A stretch of 64,000 nucleotides of DNA from Leptodontidium sp. MPI-SDFR-AT-0119 (lineage: Eukaryota > Ascomycota > Leotiomycetes > Helotiales > Leptodontidiaceae). Shown here in pieces: positions 1 through 13,429 of this stretch (positions are counted from its first letter, which is position 1; each line of letters starts with the position of its first letter). The position numbers and the translations under genes are program-made. A model generated the notes under the pieces. That model saw only the letters and a program-made list of their open reading frames with translations, was not told the origin of the DNA and did not search any database. The DNA lies in the NCBI GenBank assembly GCA_020726505.1, contig JAHLEZ010000005.1:2542001-2606000 (forward strand), given 5' to 3'.

Positions 1-885
1 CAAGCATTCCTCAAGATTACCTAGCGCGGTACTGTACACCGGGGTGGTCAAAGACTCTGGGGAGCCAAGGGAACCCCAAATAATGCTCGAGGCACTATCC
101 ACAGTCAACTAACTGCTACGCCTCCCTCCTCATCAACCCCGCAAGCCACGCCTCGGTGTCTTTGTCTTGTCCCCAGCTTTTCATTATTTCATTTCCCCAC
201 TTCCTCGGTCTTCAGCCAGAATAGGGATACCCCAGACCAGCACCAGAGTACACCCAACACACAACACACACACATACACACCAGCAAGACCAGACTGCCA
301 CCGGACTGGACTGGGCTGGCACCCGGCTTCCTGCGCCGCACGCCCCAGACTCACACTCGACCAGACTCGGCCAGTCTCCTCATCATTTTTCATATGAAGC
401 CTAAATAAAGCCTCCAGCCCACAGGGGTCTTGGCTATGCAGCGTTGCAATGCTCACCATGCGGTTGGCTGGGTGGACTGCCACCCGGTATTAGTGTCGGC
501 GCTACATCCCCAGATCATTCCAAGTGCAGTCTACCGCCGATTGCACGAGCACAGCAGCGGGCGCAGCTAATCTGCACTCTAACTCTAATTCAGCCAACGA
601 CTCCAGTCCGTCCCTTGCACCAACGAAGCTAGACTTCTTGGACAAGAATGTGCAGATCATTGACCGAGGTATTATTCCTTTCTGGAGGTTGCACTGGACT
701 TGAGGGGAAAGTGGCATTTTCTCGCATTTTACGTTGATAAAAGAAGGGCTTCCCTCACCCACCCAGGCTGGTTTCGCGTTGCGCTGTACTGGCTTGCTGT
801 GAACTTCGAGTCGACTCCCCAGAATCCAGTTAACCCTCGATCGCAACACAAGACTCGACCAACAGCCAGAGAATCAACCGCCATC
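1..885. other. Intergenic, upstream of the MFS gene
   Basis: I see no convincing gene here. Open frames are short and overlap on both strands. The last hundred bases lead directly into the ATG at 886 and probably hold its 5' untranslated region. No clear TATA box or operator was recognised. Confidence 0.5.
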
Positions 886-2748
886 ATGTCACGTTCCGAA
901 TCCGACGAAGAGAAGGCCACGGCTACCCAATTAGAAAGTGGAAATGGGTTGGCGCATGCCCAAACCACCACTTCAACAATTCAGAATAAGGTACATCCAG
1001 CGGCAGCTCAGCTTCGACTACTCAGCTAACGGGAAAAGAAAAACTTGGGCTTTGTCATGACTATGTTGGGCTTCAGTATCTCATTCGTGGTTGCTGAAGT
1101 TATTCCCCTCTTCCTCATCACACTCTTCACGGTCATCGCCTATGATCTCAACTCTGGAGATATGGCCATCTGGCTCCTTGTTGCCCAATTCATCGCTGTC
1201 GGCTCTACTGTACCCTTCGTCGGACCACTCGTCGATCTTCTAGGTCGCAAACTCACAACACTCATCAGTCTCCTGTTCACTGTTGTGTCCATGATTCTCC
1301 TGGGACTCACTCCTAATATTGCTGGTGCAATCGCTGCCATGGCTCTCTCAGGAATGGGTATCGGTATTCAACTTCTCACATCTATTGCAGCTGTTACGGA
1401 GTTGGTTCCTATCTCCCAGCGCGGTCTGACTATCGGATACATCGTTATGGGATTCATGCCATTCGCTCCCGCCTCGTTGTATGGCCAGCTGATCGCCGAG
1501 CACAGCTGGCGTTATGTTCCAGTTGTTATTGGAGGTCTCGCTTTGATCGGCTTCGTCATCATTGCCATCTGGTACAAGCCTCCTCCACGAATCAACTCTC
1601 TCGGCCTCAGCAAGCGCGAAGTGCTCGGGCGCATCGATTTCATCGGCGCATTTTTGTCCATCTCTGGTGTCACCTTGTTCCTCGTGGGATTGAACTGGGG
1701 AAACCAACCGTATCCATGGAACTCAGCCCATGTTATCGCCTGCATTACTATCGGCCTCGTACTCCTCATCGTCTTCGTCATCTACGAGAAATTCGTTGCC
1801 AAGTACCCTTTGTTCCCTGGCGAGTTGGTTCAACACAAGCGTCTGTTCTTCGTCATCTGCTTTCTCTGCCTCACTTCCGGTGTCAACTTCATTCCTGTCG
1901 TCGTCTTCTGGGTCATCCAAGTCTACACAGTTTATGGTGCTTCTTTCCATGAAGCTGGTATCTGGCTTCTTCCCATCGGTTTCTGTATCGCAGGTGGTGC
2001 TATCATCAGTGCTGGCTTGATGACCGTCTTCAGAACGAAGATTCAGTGGATCTTGCTTTTCTTCTGTGTTATCCAAACAGCTGGTATGTATACCCCTCAT
2101 CCTAGATAGTTCACCTCTTAACATGCAATCAGGGCTCGGCTCAATGGCTGCTATCGATCCTGAGAACATCAACACCGTATGGGCACCACTCATTATTGGT
2201 CTCATCGGTGTAGGCGGAGTTCTACTTCCAAGTCAAGTCGTCTTCTCGATCATCAGTCCCGAGACTCTCATCGGAACATCCATCGCTCTATCCATCGTCG
2301 TGCGTGCCATTGGTCAAGTCGTAGGCGTATCTATGTTCTATAATTTATTCCACAAGCACATCGAAGACAGAGCATTGGGCAATCTTACCATCTTCACCCT
2401 CCCCGCTATCACCCACGGCTTCAATCCAGGCTTGCACCCTATCGAAGCAACCACGGAGCTCATCACCACCTTGACTGCCGGTCCCTTCTCTGAGTATGCG
2501 CATCACTTCAACATCACCGACGCCGTGGACATTGCAGCGATCCAACAGGCTGGACATGAGCTTTACAAGACGGCTTATCCTGAGCTCTACTTGGTTTCTA
2601 TTGCGTTTGGAGGCGCTGCTATCATTTCGTGCTTCTTCCTTCATGGGTGAGTTCCTGTTTAACTCATGATCTGTGTGAATTTCAAGGCTAATGCATCTTT
2701 AGAATTGGTGATTTCATCAACGAGAATGTCGCTGTCCACTTGGGTTAA
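886..2748 (+). CDS. MFS efflux transporter, TRI12-like
   Basis: This is a complete major facilitator gene in four exons: 886-990, 1039-2083, 2133-2646 and 2703-2748. All three introns have GT/AG ends and the joined frame encodes 569 residues. A short polar N-terminus (MSRSESDEEK) is followed by many hydrophobic segments, in keeping with the 14-helix drug:H+ antiporter layout usual for this family. The MFS signature VDLLGRK lies near residue 100. Length, the C-terminal ending after a final helix, and the overall pattern resemble the fungal TRI12 family, which exports trichothecenes, siderophores or other metabolites at the plasma membrane. The substrate cannot be told from sequence. No biosynthetic gene lies nearby, so a role in a metabolite cluster is not supported. 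The ATG at 886 was chosen because it opens the frame that splices cleanly into the transporter body. Confidence 0.9.
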
Positions 2749-5700
2749 GTGGCCGCGAACTTAGAGTTGGGCTGGGGGTTTGGCCAATCGAAGAGTGTGA
2801 TATAGCTTGTAGAGGCTGGTCCCTGGTCAGAAAGGGCAGACCAGGCAGTCCTCGAATAGTAGATTCAAAGGCAATAGGCAGCGCTTATCTCTTGCGGGTC
2901 CACTGGGCGGCAAGGACTCGAGATGCACGATCATTACCTGAGCCGCTCCACGGCGATATCCAGCTTCAAGAGGTTGACAAGCGTGCAGTGTAGCTGATGA
3001 TTTGATAACGATCACATCCAACTCATCTGCAAAGTTTGTTCAGCTAGCGAAGCTTCCACAATAGAATAACTTCAAATAGATTTATAATCAAGATATCCAT
3101 GAATAAGTTACGTCATGCAAGAAACACATTTTTGGTCACTTATTCCTTCTCCCTGTCCTTTTTTGACTCCTTTGACCATCGTGACGATTGATGTTTTGAT
3201 TGGAGCGAAATCGATATCACTTTTCATGGGCTTACTGGAGATACATATCCGCCCTTCTCCCCGGGACATGTCCAAATTTTCGTCGCTCATTCCTGGCTGA
3301 CTTTAATGCTTTGGAGTCTTCAGTCGCTACTAGCGCCTCCTTGGCTTTAATTAATCTCTAAATTTGAGCTAGTTCGGATGCTCAGTCCTTTCTTTGATAA
3401 AACCGCTGTATCTAGGCGAGTTCCGTGAGGATTGTGTCTTTGATTTATCTATAAAACAAGTCACAGGGTTGGTTATCTTAGGTCTGGTCTTTTTTCTTTT
3501 CTAATCGGTCCGTGAGCATACTCCAGGGCTTGGATAGTGTATTCCTTCGTTATTTGCCCAGCCTAGGTTTCGTTGAGTTGGGAGAAGTCGGGAGAGGTTT
3601 GGATCCGGGGGATATCTTTGCCGCAGAAAGGAGGAAAAGGAATGGTAAGAAAATAAATATCCTCAGGCTAGAAGCACGTCTAGGTAATTGTTTGAACCTT
3701 CAAGGGAAAGCATAAGAGAGCTACGAGGCGATTGGGAGCTCTCGTCTCCGTCGGCCGATTTGGATAGTAGAGCATGTTATCGTTTTGTAAACAAGGGGTT
3801 GGATTTGAGATTTAGTCAAGCATATCAAAGAGGATTGTCGATTAATATGAGAAAGTTCAGTGGAAGAAGCTCAAGCACGTTTTGATATGTTGAGGTCTAG
3901 CATTTAATATAGATAGATGCCTGCCTTTCGTACCGAATAAGTCTTCCTCTGATCCCAAAGGTAAATAAGTACAAGCAGATAACCCAGAACTTGAGTTTAT
4001 GACTGAGAAGATCCCGGAACCGACTCCTATGCAATAATATCAGATCTCATGAACCACGGTTTCTCCCAGCTTCAAGTCCCAGCCCTTGTCACCCCGATAT
4101 CGCTCATCCCAAAAAGCAAAACATGATTCAAATCCATGACCCACTCTGCCCACCCCCCTATTCTTATCGTAGCTCTCAGCTGCTTATCGTCAACACCACC
4201 CCCCACCCCCCCACTAACAAACGCCACGGAGCATTCTAAGTCCTAGACAAATGCCTCTACGCTTTAAGCGGGTAAATAAGGATATGGGATTCAAGCCAAA
4301 GTCTAAAGCTAAGCACAAGACGCTTGCCTAAAAGTGATGTTCCGGAATTTGCCTTGGTATTGGTCTACTTTTCCCTCAGCTCGCTTGCCAAGTTGTCATA
4401 GATCGATCGGACGGAATCCCACACTCGATCAGGATGGAAATTCCACCGGATATCCAGCGCCTATCCCATCCCATCAAGAAGGCATCATTCTGATGCCATC
4501 TAAGACATACTCCTCGCTCATGTATAAATCTCATCCCAACCCGTCAGGACAATCTTAGCCCCGTCATCACTTCAAGTTCATGATTATTGATCAACACGAT
4601 CACTCATCTTCCCATCTTATTCCACACATTACCAAACACAGTCAGAAAGACCGCCGCAGTCTCGGGGTTTCCTCGAACAGTTTCCCCATGAAAGCTTATT
4701 CCGACCGTCATCTCACCTCACTTCTTTGACGACCACCAGTAAGAACAGCCGCACAATCTGACTGCCGACACCTCGGATACAGCAATCAGCGCCGCCGAAA
4801 GAGGAATTTGAAAGAAAGATCAAAGCTTCCTTCTCTGCAATCTATTATTCGCTATTCAAAAGGAAAAACGGAAATCGATTTCCTCCTGTCAGCCCCGAAA
4901 CTGCGTGCGTAGTGGAAGTTGAAATCCGATCTCACGGGCTTGGCATTGCGGAATCCAGTACGTAAGTGCGCTCTCGTGATAGCAAAGCCCAAAACCCATA
5001 CAAATCATTTTTTTTTCCCTTTCAGCTAACACATGTTTGATCGGCTTCAGCTTTCGGGTTCAGCTAAATATTACTCAGTCTGACGACTCCCTAAAATTGG
5101 CAGCGTCAGGATTCCAATATATAAATCTCCCACAGGGCCCCCAATTTCAAAGCATTTCTGCTAGAGAGGAAGCTAGGGTTTTCTGGATACACCTCACCAA
5201 CAAGGCGCGCTAACCGCCAGCTAGCCAATCGTCATCACGAATCGTCGACAGACATCAAGGGCGGAAACGTGACAGCGCGGATCACACCCCTTGAGAGGAA
5301 GTCCACGCGAAAGCATCTATCTTCATTTGTCCCGCTAGAGGGCGTGGGAGGTCTATTTTGGCAAGCAGAGGAATACAAACCTTAGTGTCTTGTCGAATTA
5401 CAAAGCAACTCTGTCCCAGCACGTCACCACGATTTGGGAACCCTATCACAAATCGACGGTTAGAAGTCTATCTGTTTTGGGTAGTTTGGATTTGACTTAG
5501 GACGACCTTTGGTTTGAGGCTATTTGGGGATCTTGGGATTGGATTTGAAAGCATTGGATTTTCCTTCCCGTTCTTTGAAACTAAACTGGCTTCCGTCCCA
5601 CTTGATATATACTCCGAAAAGAAGAAAGGGATAGGGAGAGACAAGACAAGGTATTCTATCTCCGACCCGACATACCGCAACACCTCTTTTGTACCATCTT

Positions 5701-5928
5701 GTATCCGCCCACCACCAGCATCACCGTTACACCCAACCAACAACAACAACAGGAAGGACAGAAAGATTAGGGGAAAGACGCCATACGCCCGACACCTCGC
5801 TGAACCGCTCTCGTGAACCAATCAATCATCAGTCAGTCATCATCAACAATCCAACAATACAAACAAGAACGAGAACGGAAACGGAAACGAGAATTCCAGA
5901 TACAAGCGCTCAAACGCAACAAGAAAAG
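2749..5928. other. Long intergenic region
   Basis: About 3.2 kb without a supported gene. The short open frames lack codon bias and do not splice into anything recognisable. The stretch around 5118 has a TATATAAAT-like box about 800 bases before the next ATG. The final 250 bases are A/C-rich with CAACAACAACAAC and GAGAACGGAAACGGAAACGA runs, typical of a fungal 5' leader. Confidence 0.45.
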
Positions 5929-6393
5929 ATGGGGCTCTTCAAATCCCGATCTGGGAAATCCAAAAGAGGGTCTGCTGCGACGTCCACACAATCTAGATCT
6001 CCCGATGCGAGGCCCTCGGAGGAGACACGGCAGCAGCATGATAATAGGTCGACAAGTAACCTCTCCACAACTTCGACGTTACAGGATCCACCTGCACCGA
6101 AGCCAAGACCACCACCTCCAACGAGGTTGACTCCATACGAGGCATTCGTACGGCAGGCACAGGAAGCTGAGCGGGAACGGCTGGAGAGGGAAGATCGGAT
6201 CGCGAGAGCATGGATGAAAGCAGCTGAGCGGAGGAGTAATGCATGGCCTGTAGATCCATGGAGGGGAGGATTCGGACCACCAGCTACAGCCACACGCGTA
6301 GACGGGGTTTACGGAATGGGACCGAGAAGGATAGTGGATGAAGATCGAGGCGTGAGAGCTTGGTTGGGGCAGAATGGGTTGACGAGGAATTAA
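5929..6393 (+). CDS. Small basic hypothetical protein with N-myristoylation motif
   Basis: An intronless frame of 154 residues. The start is the first ATG, in a good context (AAAAGATGG); the longer open frame upstream has no ATG. The protein begins MGLFKS, matching the N-myristoylation consensus Gly2 with Ser6. It continues as a basic, Ser/Thr/Pro-rich disordered stretch including a proline cluster (PAPKPRPPPP). Near the middle lies a charged helix (EAFVRQAQEAERERLERED), probably a short coiled coil, and then a WPVDPWRGGFGPP segment. No named domain was recognised. The myristoylation motif and basic tail suggest a peripheral membrane protein. It ends 85 bases before the convergent stop of the minus-strand regulator. 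Confidence 0.65.
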   Translation: MGLFKSRSGKSKRGSAATSTQSRSPDARPSEETRQQHDNRSTSNLSTTSTLQDPPAPKPRPPPPTRLTPYEAFVRQAQEAERERLEREDRIARAWMKAAERRSNAWPVDPWRGGFGPPATATRVDGVYGMGPRRIVDEDRGVRAWLGQNGLTRN

Positions 6394-6477
6394 ATTAGCC
6401 GAGGAGGACTGAATGTGTTAGCTTTTGTTTTGTTTGGGTCGGATGGATGGACACTCCAAGGATAGCGAGGAAATGAA

Positions 6478-8836
6478 TCATAACTTACTTTCCCATTCCC
6501 AGTCCTTCATAACACCAACCCAGTGCATCCTCCCTCGTACAGTGACTTCGAATTCCATATCCTCATCTACCGGTTCATGCACACGCTTTCTTTCCATCCC
6601 ACTATTAGGCGAGAATGTACCACTCAGACTCCTCCCATTCCTCTGTCTCTTCGCAGCAGACGACGTCCCATTCAGCATATCCGAGAAGGAGAACATATCC
6701 TCCATAGCGAGCTCCTCCTCGAATTTCCGCTTGCTGCTTTCCGAGTGAACCATCATCGACATGCCGGGCTTCATCTTCCCCTTCTCAGCAGCATTGCGTG
6801 CAGCTTCAGCTGCATCTCGACGCGACCAGACTTCTTGCATGACTTCCCAGCAGCGATCGATGTTGCCGATCCACATCCTAGACGCCATGGATGCCCAGCG
6901 TTCTTCGACCCATTGCCTGTCTTCGGTCTCGTAGGCTTCACATCCAGCTGCGAGGAGTGGGTAGATTTGCACGATGACAAGTCTAGAGCTGAGAGGTACA
7001 GTCGCCAGGTACACGAGGACTTTCTTCGCTAGTTGAGCTGATGTCCATGAGGGAATCTCAGGAACTGCTTGGTGCAAGTATAGAAGGGTTGCAAAACGAT
7101 AAGCTTCAGCCGTTTGCAACGCATGCTGGATCTCTGAGGTAGGATCCTCTGGTCGCTCGATCATCAGGACAGGCGGAGGTGACCATTGCACGATAGCTTC
7201 TTTCAGCTCCATAGCCTGGCTGATGATGGCAATTGAATTCGTCTTGACTTTCCTTACTTTCCTGCACAGGTTTGCAACTCGGCCGATGAGGGGAAAGAGG
7301 GAAGCGGCACAGCCCATCAAGGGGTCGATTTCAGTGCTGTTGCTGTCGAATGGTGTATTCATTGGTGCGAGAACGGTGTCGAAATCATTAGACTCGTCGT
7401 CGTCTACGGATGTAAGACGGGCGATTACATCCATGTACACCCAGGTATTGCACAGGAATCTCAGACGGGCAAGGTCATCACCTAGGAGATTCCGTTTCTT
7501 GTGGGAAACGAGTGCTTGGTTGACTAGAATCCTCGCTCCGCGCAGATGCTCGATGCCAGTAGAGATGTGCTGGTCCCAGGATTCGGAAAATGCAAGGACT
7601 AAGGTTGTAGCCAGAGCTTCGTCGGTTCTCATGTTTTCGATTCCGGTTGCTAGAGCTCGGATGCTCTTTCGCATGTGCTCCATCCCATCAACACGCAGTG
7701 AAGGTCTCTCTTTCGATGTGTGGAAGGCGGTTAATGATGCGATTGCGTGGTATAGAGGAGTTGAGTTTCTCGCCAAAGGCCAAATCAACGTCCTCCAAGG
7801 ATTCTCAGTCGGTCCATCTTTCACTGACAAGATCCCACAAGTCTGCTTGTCGAATCGTAACATGAGCATCTCCTGGCTTCCAGCCTGAACTTCCGGTTGC
7901 CGGTAAATTTTGTTGAATGGGTCGTCTCTTGTACCCGTAGGTGATGTTGTCGAGGATCCCGAGGATATGGGATTCCGTATTGACATCCATAGATCTGCAT
8001 CCGACATCTGCGGCTCTCTGATAATCTCCTCGATATCATCCTCCAGATTCACATCCTGTGTCATCTCCATAGGAAGGAAATTGTGATCCATCATTGGAGA
8101 TAGCCCCATCACAGGCGTTGTGTTCGTCACCATTGGAGGCATAGTGACCGACCCAGGCCTCGCATTCAACTCTGAGCCTGGCAACAAAAGGTCTATCAAC
8201 CTTGGAGACTGGCCAGAGAAGCTCGGTCTTGATGAATTCGGTGGTGTAGAATCATCAAACAAACTGCTTAAACTCTTCGTCACTGAATCGGCTTCGAATC
8301 GAGGGCGGGGTAGTTCTCGCATATATGGTGGAGTACTCATATCGAACATAGGAGTATGATCGAAATTCAGATTGGGGGGGGTCGAAGTGCGGTGGTGTGT
8401 ATGAAGGGGCTGGAGGTGTTTGCGCCGCAGCGTGGAAGTAGGAGTCTTGCATAGACATATCCTGTTCTGGCTCGGCGCCGGGTGTTGAAGTTGTAGATGC
8501 ATCGGAAGGGCTTGGGACTGGTTCTGGGGGTTTACTCAATACTATCGAATCTGCAGACATCAGCAAACACTCCAGTACGTAGTTTTTGGGCAGTGGTATA
8601 TTGGCATACTTCGTTTTGGCCTCGGTGGTGCAACTTTGTTATTGAATGTTGTCTCCTCGAATGGCCGCCACTTGAAATCCTTCTTGTATCCCCCACATGT
8701 TACGCTCCGCTTATGACATTGTTGACATGTAGGTTTCGTCTCATCACATTTTAATCGTTTCGCTTTGCATGTTATGCAGCCTGGGGGGTTTCGTCAGCGA
8801 TATTCTTCAAAGCCGTTCTTTCCCCGCTCTCGATCT

Positions 8837-8871
<35 letters not shown>

Positions 8872-9292
8872 CTTGACTTCCATATTGTTTCCTTTCAAGC
8901 TCCAGATTCCGTTCGCAGTACCGGAAAATACTCGCAGATATGGGAAAGAGAATAGAGAATATGGCAATTATAATTTACCACATTTTCTCTGTCTCTACAC
9001 CCTTCTTTTATGATCTGCCACTCCAACATGTCCCTCCCCCTCCCCACTCCTCCACCCTCCCCGATACCTCCTTATCATTCCCAAGATAAGCTCCCAAGAA
9101 ATAGAAAAGACCTACCATTGCGACTCTTCGATTGCTTAGGCTTCACTATTCCACTCTGCTTCTTTGGAGTCGGGTTGGATCTGTGGGGCGGAAGCTGGTT
9201 TGCGCTTGGGAGGGGGTGGTGGTTCGGGAGCGGGCTTCAGGACGGGCGAGGTCAGAAAGGCAGTGGGGCGATGGAATGGTGATAGTTTCCAT
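6478..9292 (-). CDS. Zn2Cys6 transcription factor, PRO1/ADV-1/NosA-like, frame-disrupted
   Basis: I read three exons. Exon 1 is 9292-9116, exon 2 is 8780-8610 and exon 3 is 8550-6478. Exon 2 carries the DNA-binding cluster C-x2-C-x6-C-x6-C-x2-C-x6-C (CITCKAKRLKC, then CQQC, then C), followed by GGYKKDFKWRPFEE. Exon 1 ends in a basic stretch (KPKQSKSRNG) that splices in frame into the cluster. Exon 3 is a long Fungal_trans_2-type domain (for example VYMDVIARLTSVDD and IYPLLAAGCEAYE). From memory, these features resemble the sexual-development regulator PRO1/ADV-1 and its Aspergillus relatives NosA/RosA. The frame is broken. A run of eight G at 8374-8381 shifts the frame inside exon 3, and exon 1 needs about three one-base corrections to read through. 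These may be sequencing errors or real decay. The start at 9292 is provisional. Confidence 0.72.
8838..8870. repeat. Poly-C tract of 33 bases
   Basis: An uninterrupted run of 33 C lies inside the 335-nt intron 1 of the PRO1-like gene (poly-G on the coding strand). Such a run is rare in a fungal intron and hard to sequence, so its length should be treated as uncertain. Confidence 0.9.
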
Positions 9293-12200
9293 CGTGAGGG
9301 TTTCTTGTACGGATGAGAAGACATCCACTTTCTGCGGCAATCTACACCAGATGTAACAAAATAGTTATACGTGTTGGTCTTGGTCTTGGTCTTGGAGTGC
9401 AGGCAGGAGAAATCGGGTGTTTGGGGGAAAATAATCTTTGACCTGTATGTAGTAAGTCGTGGAGGCAGGCCAGGGCAGGCCCATAGGAGAGCGAGCTAAG
9501 ACTACAGCACATCCCGTGGTCAAACTGGAGAGTTTGTTTGAATGCCTGTACTAATGATTGGTGAGAAGCTGGCTGTACTGGGACCAGCACTGGGCCTGTA
9601 TTGGGCCCTGTACTTGTGGCTGATGGCCGCAGAACGATGGCAATTGTGGGGATGGACAGCCTTGAGTGACCCCGAGATCCAATGTCTTTAGCGCTCGATT
9701 GGGGGCCCCTGGAGATAGCGATCTACAGGGTAGGATGTTGCCTGAAAAATATCCCGCGTTTAGCGTGAGTCGTGTGGAGAGCAAGAGATAAGCCGTTGTT
9801 CTCGACTTTCTCCTCCTCTCTCCTCTATATCTTCACTTCTCGGTTTATGAATAACCTCAAAACCTTCAGGTTCACCGTGCTACCTTCAGAGTATAAGAAA
9901 TCGCCTCATACCACCGCTTTACCCCTCTTTGATCTCCTCCACATTACTAAGTTCTGGATCCTTGTGTAGACACATCCTGGTCCTTATGTGTTAATCTATC
10001 AAATGATTCGTGGGCGGATTTGCCGGGTGCGCGATAAGGATACGTTGTGGCATGCGCTACGGCCAGAAATCGGCACGAGGAAAGCCCTGACACGACAGTT
10101 GGACGGCGGATAGAGTGAGTACCAGTAAGTGTGGAGGAATTTCAATGGTCACAAATGGAGGGGTTGCTGGTTGGTTGATGTTTGTATAACTGTTTTGGGG
10201 TTACAATGCAGACGGAGGCGGGAAGCGGGCAAGTGCTGGTGGCGAGATATATCCAGGCATATGGACAGATTCCATGTGATGAAGTCTTGGTTTCTTTTTG
10301 TTTGCTTTTGTCGAGATGTTCCATCTGTCAAAATACGTTCTGCCCATGGCCAACTTGCAGTTTTCAGAAAAGGAAGTTGATCCCGATGATATTTAAGACT
10401 TAGGATCGTCACGTGGAGCTCGCTGCTTGCAACGAAGTGTCTCTTCTCGGACAACTTGTTCTTTGCTCATGCAGGTTCAGAATTCTTTCAACCTTCCATA
10501 AGACATAGAAGAGGTTCCTGATTCTAGAAGACCTTGGCTGCTCGTGAGCAGATGTCTAGATCATGTTGCAAAAGTGGGCGTGCGGGGTTGATTAGTGACT
10601 TGTTACTTGAATTATCCCCACCGCATCTTGCTGCATTTCACTCGTGGCCATTCAGTTTCCTCTAGCATTGAAAAGTTATCCAATGTCACTGTGTCCAGAA
10701 ATTCCATGCTCTTTGCCCTGTATCTTTCAAGAAGTTCTAGGCAAGGGGGGTAAGTTGGCAGAGCCACTCTCCATCGCTGGGGTTGCTTTTGTGTGTGATA
10801 TTTTGATGGATGTAAGAGCCTTGAAACTGTCCGGTTCCCACAGATCTCCGAGGAAGTTAAGATAGGAGTTTACGGAATAGGAAACCTTCAGCAGCATTTT
10901 TATATGCATGGTCTATTTCGCATTAGCTTCCGATGATGGCTTGAAATGCTCTTGACACATACACACAACCTTTCCTGTACAGGTGATAATGGATAGGGAT
11001 CTATTGAATCAATAAAATTTTCATCGAATTTTATATCTAGCCTTTAATAATCGAAGCTAGTCAGCCAGCTCCAACATAAGCTTGACGGCTCAATGAGCAA
11101 CACTGTCCCACAAAGTGATCAAGGATGAAACGAAACAGGCCAGATTAACCCTTAGCCAGCCCAGTAATGATAATAGCTAGTGTAGATCATATCCGTTGGC
11201 TTTGGTTCATACGTCCAGTGATTATATAAGTGTCAGAAATCCCTTTCTTCATCTACATCTTAGTCCTCAGCCTGCTCTGAAGATCAAAGCGGTGGGGAGC
11301 GACGAGCATGTGGGGACGTTATTGCATAATCTATAAGTTTATACAGAGGAAACAAAACCCAGTAGCTTTTCCGCATTGGAAGGGAGAGCGGAGGTTGTGA
11401 GAGCTAAGCTAAGGGGGAGGATGGCATGGTAGCAAGGCTTGTGGGAGGATATTAAGCGAGTGATATATTGATGCAAATCCTTTGGAGAAATGCAGGGCTC
11501 TTTTCTCCCGAAATAATATCAAACTTGCATACAACAGAATATGTTATGGTAACTTAAAAACCTTGTAATTGGCGGCTTTCGGACCCTTGAAAGAGGCAGG
11601 AAAGGCGGAGACTCAAGATGTGTCTATATCACGTGTCACGGTCATCACTTCGGATTTCTTTTCGATAACCCCATTCAAGGCGAGGAAAGGAGTTCAATAA
11701 CAATAAAAAGCTGCGTACTTGATTCTTATAAGAATTCCTAAATGCCTGACGCATGCGCCATATACCCAGGTATCAAGAGTTCATATGATCATCACGTGTG
11801 ATCACTACCAAAATCATGTCATCACTTCAAGGTTCCAGCGCAACGTATTGACTGACGTTCTTCTCGAAAAACCTAAAATCAAGCATTTAATCATCCGATC
11901 GCATCGGACAAAAAGCTACGAAACATGACGGAAACTGTCGCCTCATGTTCCCCTCCCTCGATCATGCACCTCAATCCTGCTTTTCCACACCTCCTCAACC
12001 CCTCAACTGCCGCGTTCATGCAGGCAAGTTCCGAGTCTCCTGGATGCACAGATTGTAAGCTACGAAATGCTTCGAGTCTAGCCGTAGATGCGATGCGGTC
12101 ATGATATCCTCCCACTTTTGCCGGTGTCCAGATGTTATGCAGTGAGTAAGTGAGTGAGTGAGTTGCAGTTGTTGCATTTCGTACAGATGTCTGGCTGGAT

Positions 12201-13429
12201 TTTGCTTGGCAGATGATGTGGAAGGGGGGCTTATCGGTCTGGATGGTTGGTTACCATCGTAGTTGACCGACTCGCCTTAGCTTCTTGTGAGACATTTCCC
12301 CTTGCGATGTCTGAATGGCACGGTTGATGATGTAGCCGACGTGGCTCCAGATTGAAAAAAGACCGGTTGACGGGTTTTCTTGATCTCCTTAGACCGGTTA
12401 AATTTTGTCAGTTGAAGTGTATTCAAAAGAACTGACTCGGATTGCTTATTCTTCATGACTCGAAGCAATATACTTGTCACTTCAATCGAGATCCAGCCGC
12501 AGCTCGCTTCGGATTCGGCTCTTGGTAACACCAAGCAACATTTTGATTGCGAGTCCCAGCCACAACACTATTGGGGGAATCCCACTTCATCCCGCTCCGA
12601 ATGCCCTCTTATTGGCCCCTTGAGAGCATAATTGCGACTTCAGCCACACGCCATCAGAGCGCCACGCACTAAAAGTCCCCAATCTTGATGCGACGGCGTC
12701 TTGACGATCATGTTCGCGTGAAAGATCCTCGCTATGTGACTGGCTCGAGCTACCCCTGTGGCCCCTATTCCTTGTTTACTCTCGATAGCGCCAATTGCCG
12801 CCCTGACAACAAGGAAATGCATGCAGCTGCCAAACATGGCAAACACAGGTTGCATGACAGCTACTGCTGGGGGTTTAGATCCTCAACCTCCTCGCTCTTT
12901 GTCTCTCGCTTCTCTTTCTTCTTCTCCTCTTCCTCCCCTCTCCTCCCTCTATTTTCCCTCCCCTAAATACTGCAAAACAACTGTCTCGTCAGCTGTGCGT
13001 GGTGAGGCAAGCGATTCGATATTGGACACACAGCTGAGGCTTGCTAAGCACCTCTGAAACAGGACGCTCTGAGACCCTGCACGCCCAAATTAAGCCTGCC
13101 CCATTTGTATTTACCCTGGCCTCATCCCTCTTCGAATCCCGGCCTCCTCTCCAGCCTCGCCAGCCCTCATCCAATCTTTACAGGGAAGTTAACGAACCCT
13201 GATCGCTACCCCGGTGTATCGATTCTCGTCTCATCATCGAGTTCCCTTCGACTTCCCCGTCCCCTCCCTCCCATTCCAACCATAACCACGATCATACCAT
13301 CCCCGTCTTCAACCTCTTTCCTCTGGAGATCTCGGAGAATTGACTGTTGAGGGAAGATGGAAGAATCTAATTAATCACTTGATTTTTGAAATCTGAGGAT
13401 TTTGTGTCTTTCCTCGAGTTAATATCATT
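9293..13429. other. Long intergenic region between divergent genes
   Basis: About 4.1 kb separates the start of the minus-strand PRO1-like gene from the plus-strand gene at 13,430. I found no supported gene. There is a small (GAGT)n microsatellite at 12,141-12,164. The region probably contains both promoters; large upstream regions are usual for developmental regulators. Confidence 0.45.
12895..12965 (+). promoter_or_regulatory. CT-rich promoter tract
   Basis: A nearly pure pyrimidine run on the plus strand (TCTTTGTCTC through CTCTATTTTCCCTCCCC) lies about 470 bases before the ATG at 13,430. CT-rich tracts are common just upstream of transcription starts in filamentous fungi. The assignment is by position and composition only. 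Confidence 0.35.

Noticed and set aside
5689..5928. N-terminal extension of the gene at 5929
   Set aside because: The extension has no ATG; it is only an open frame through the 5' leader.
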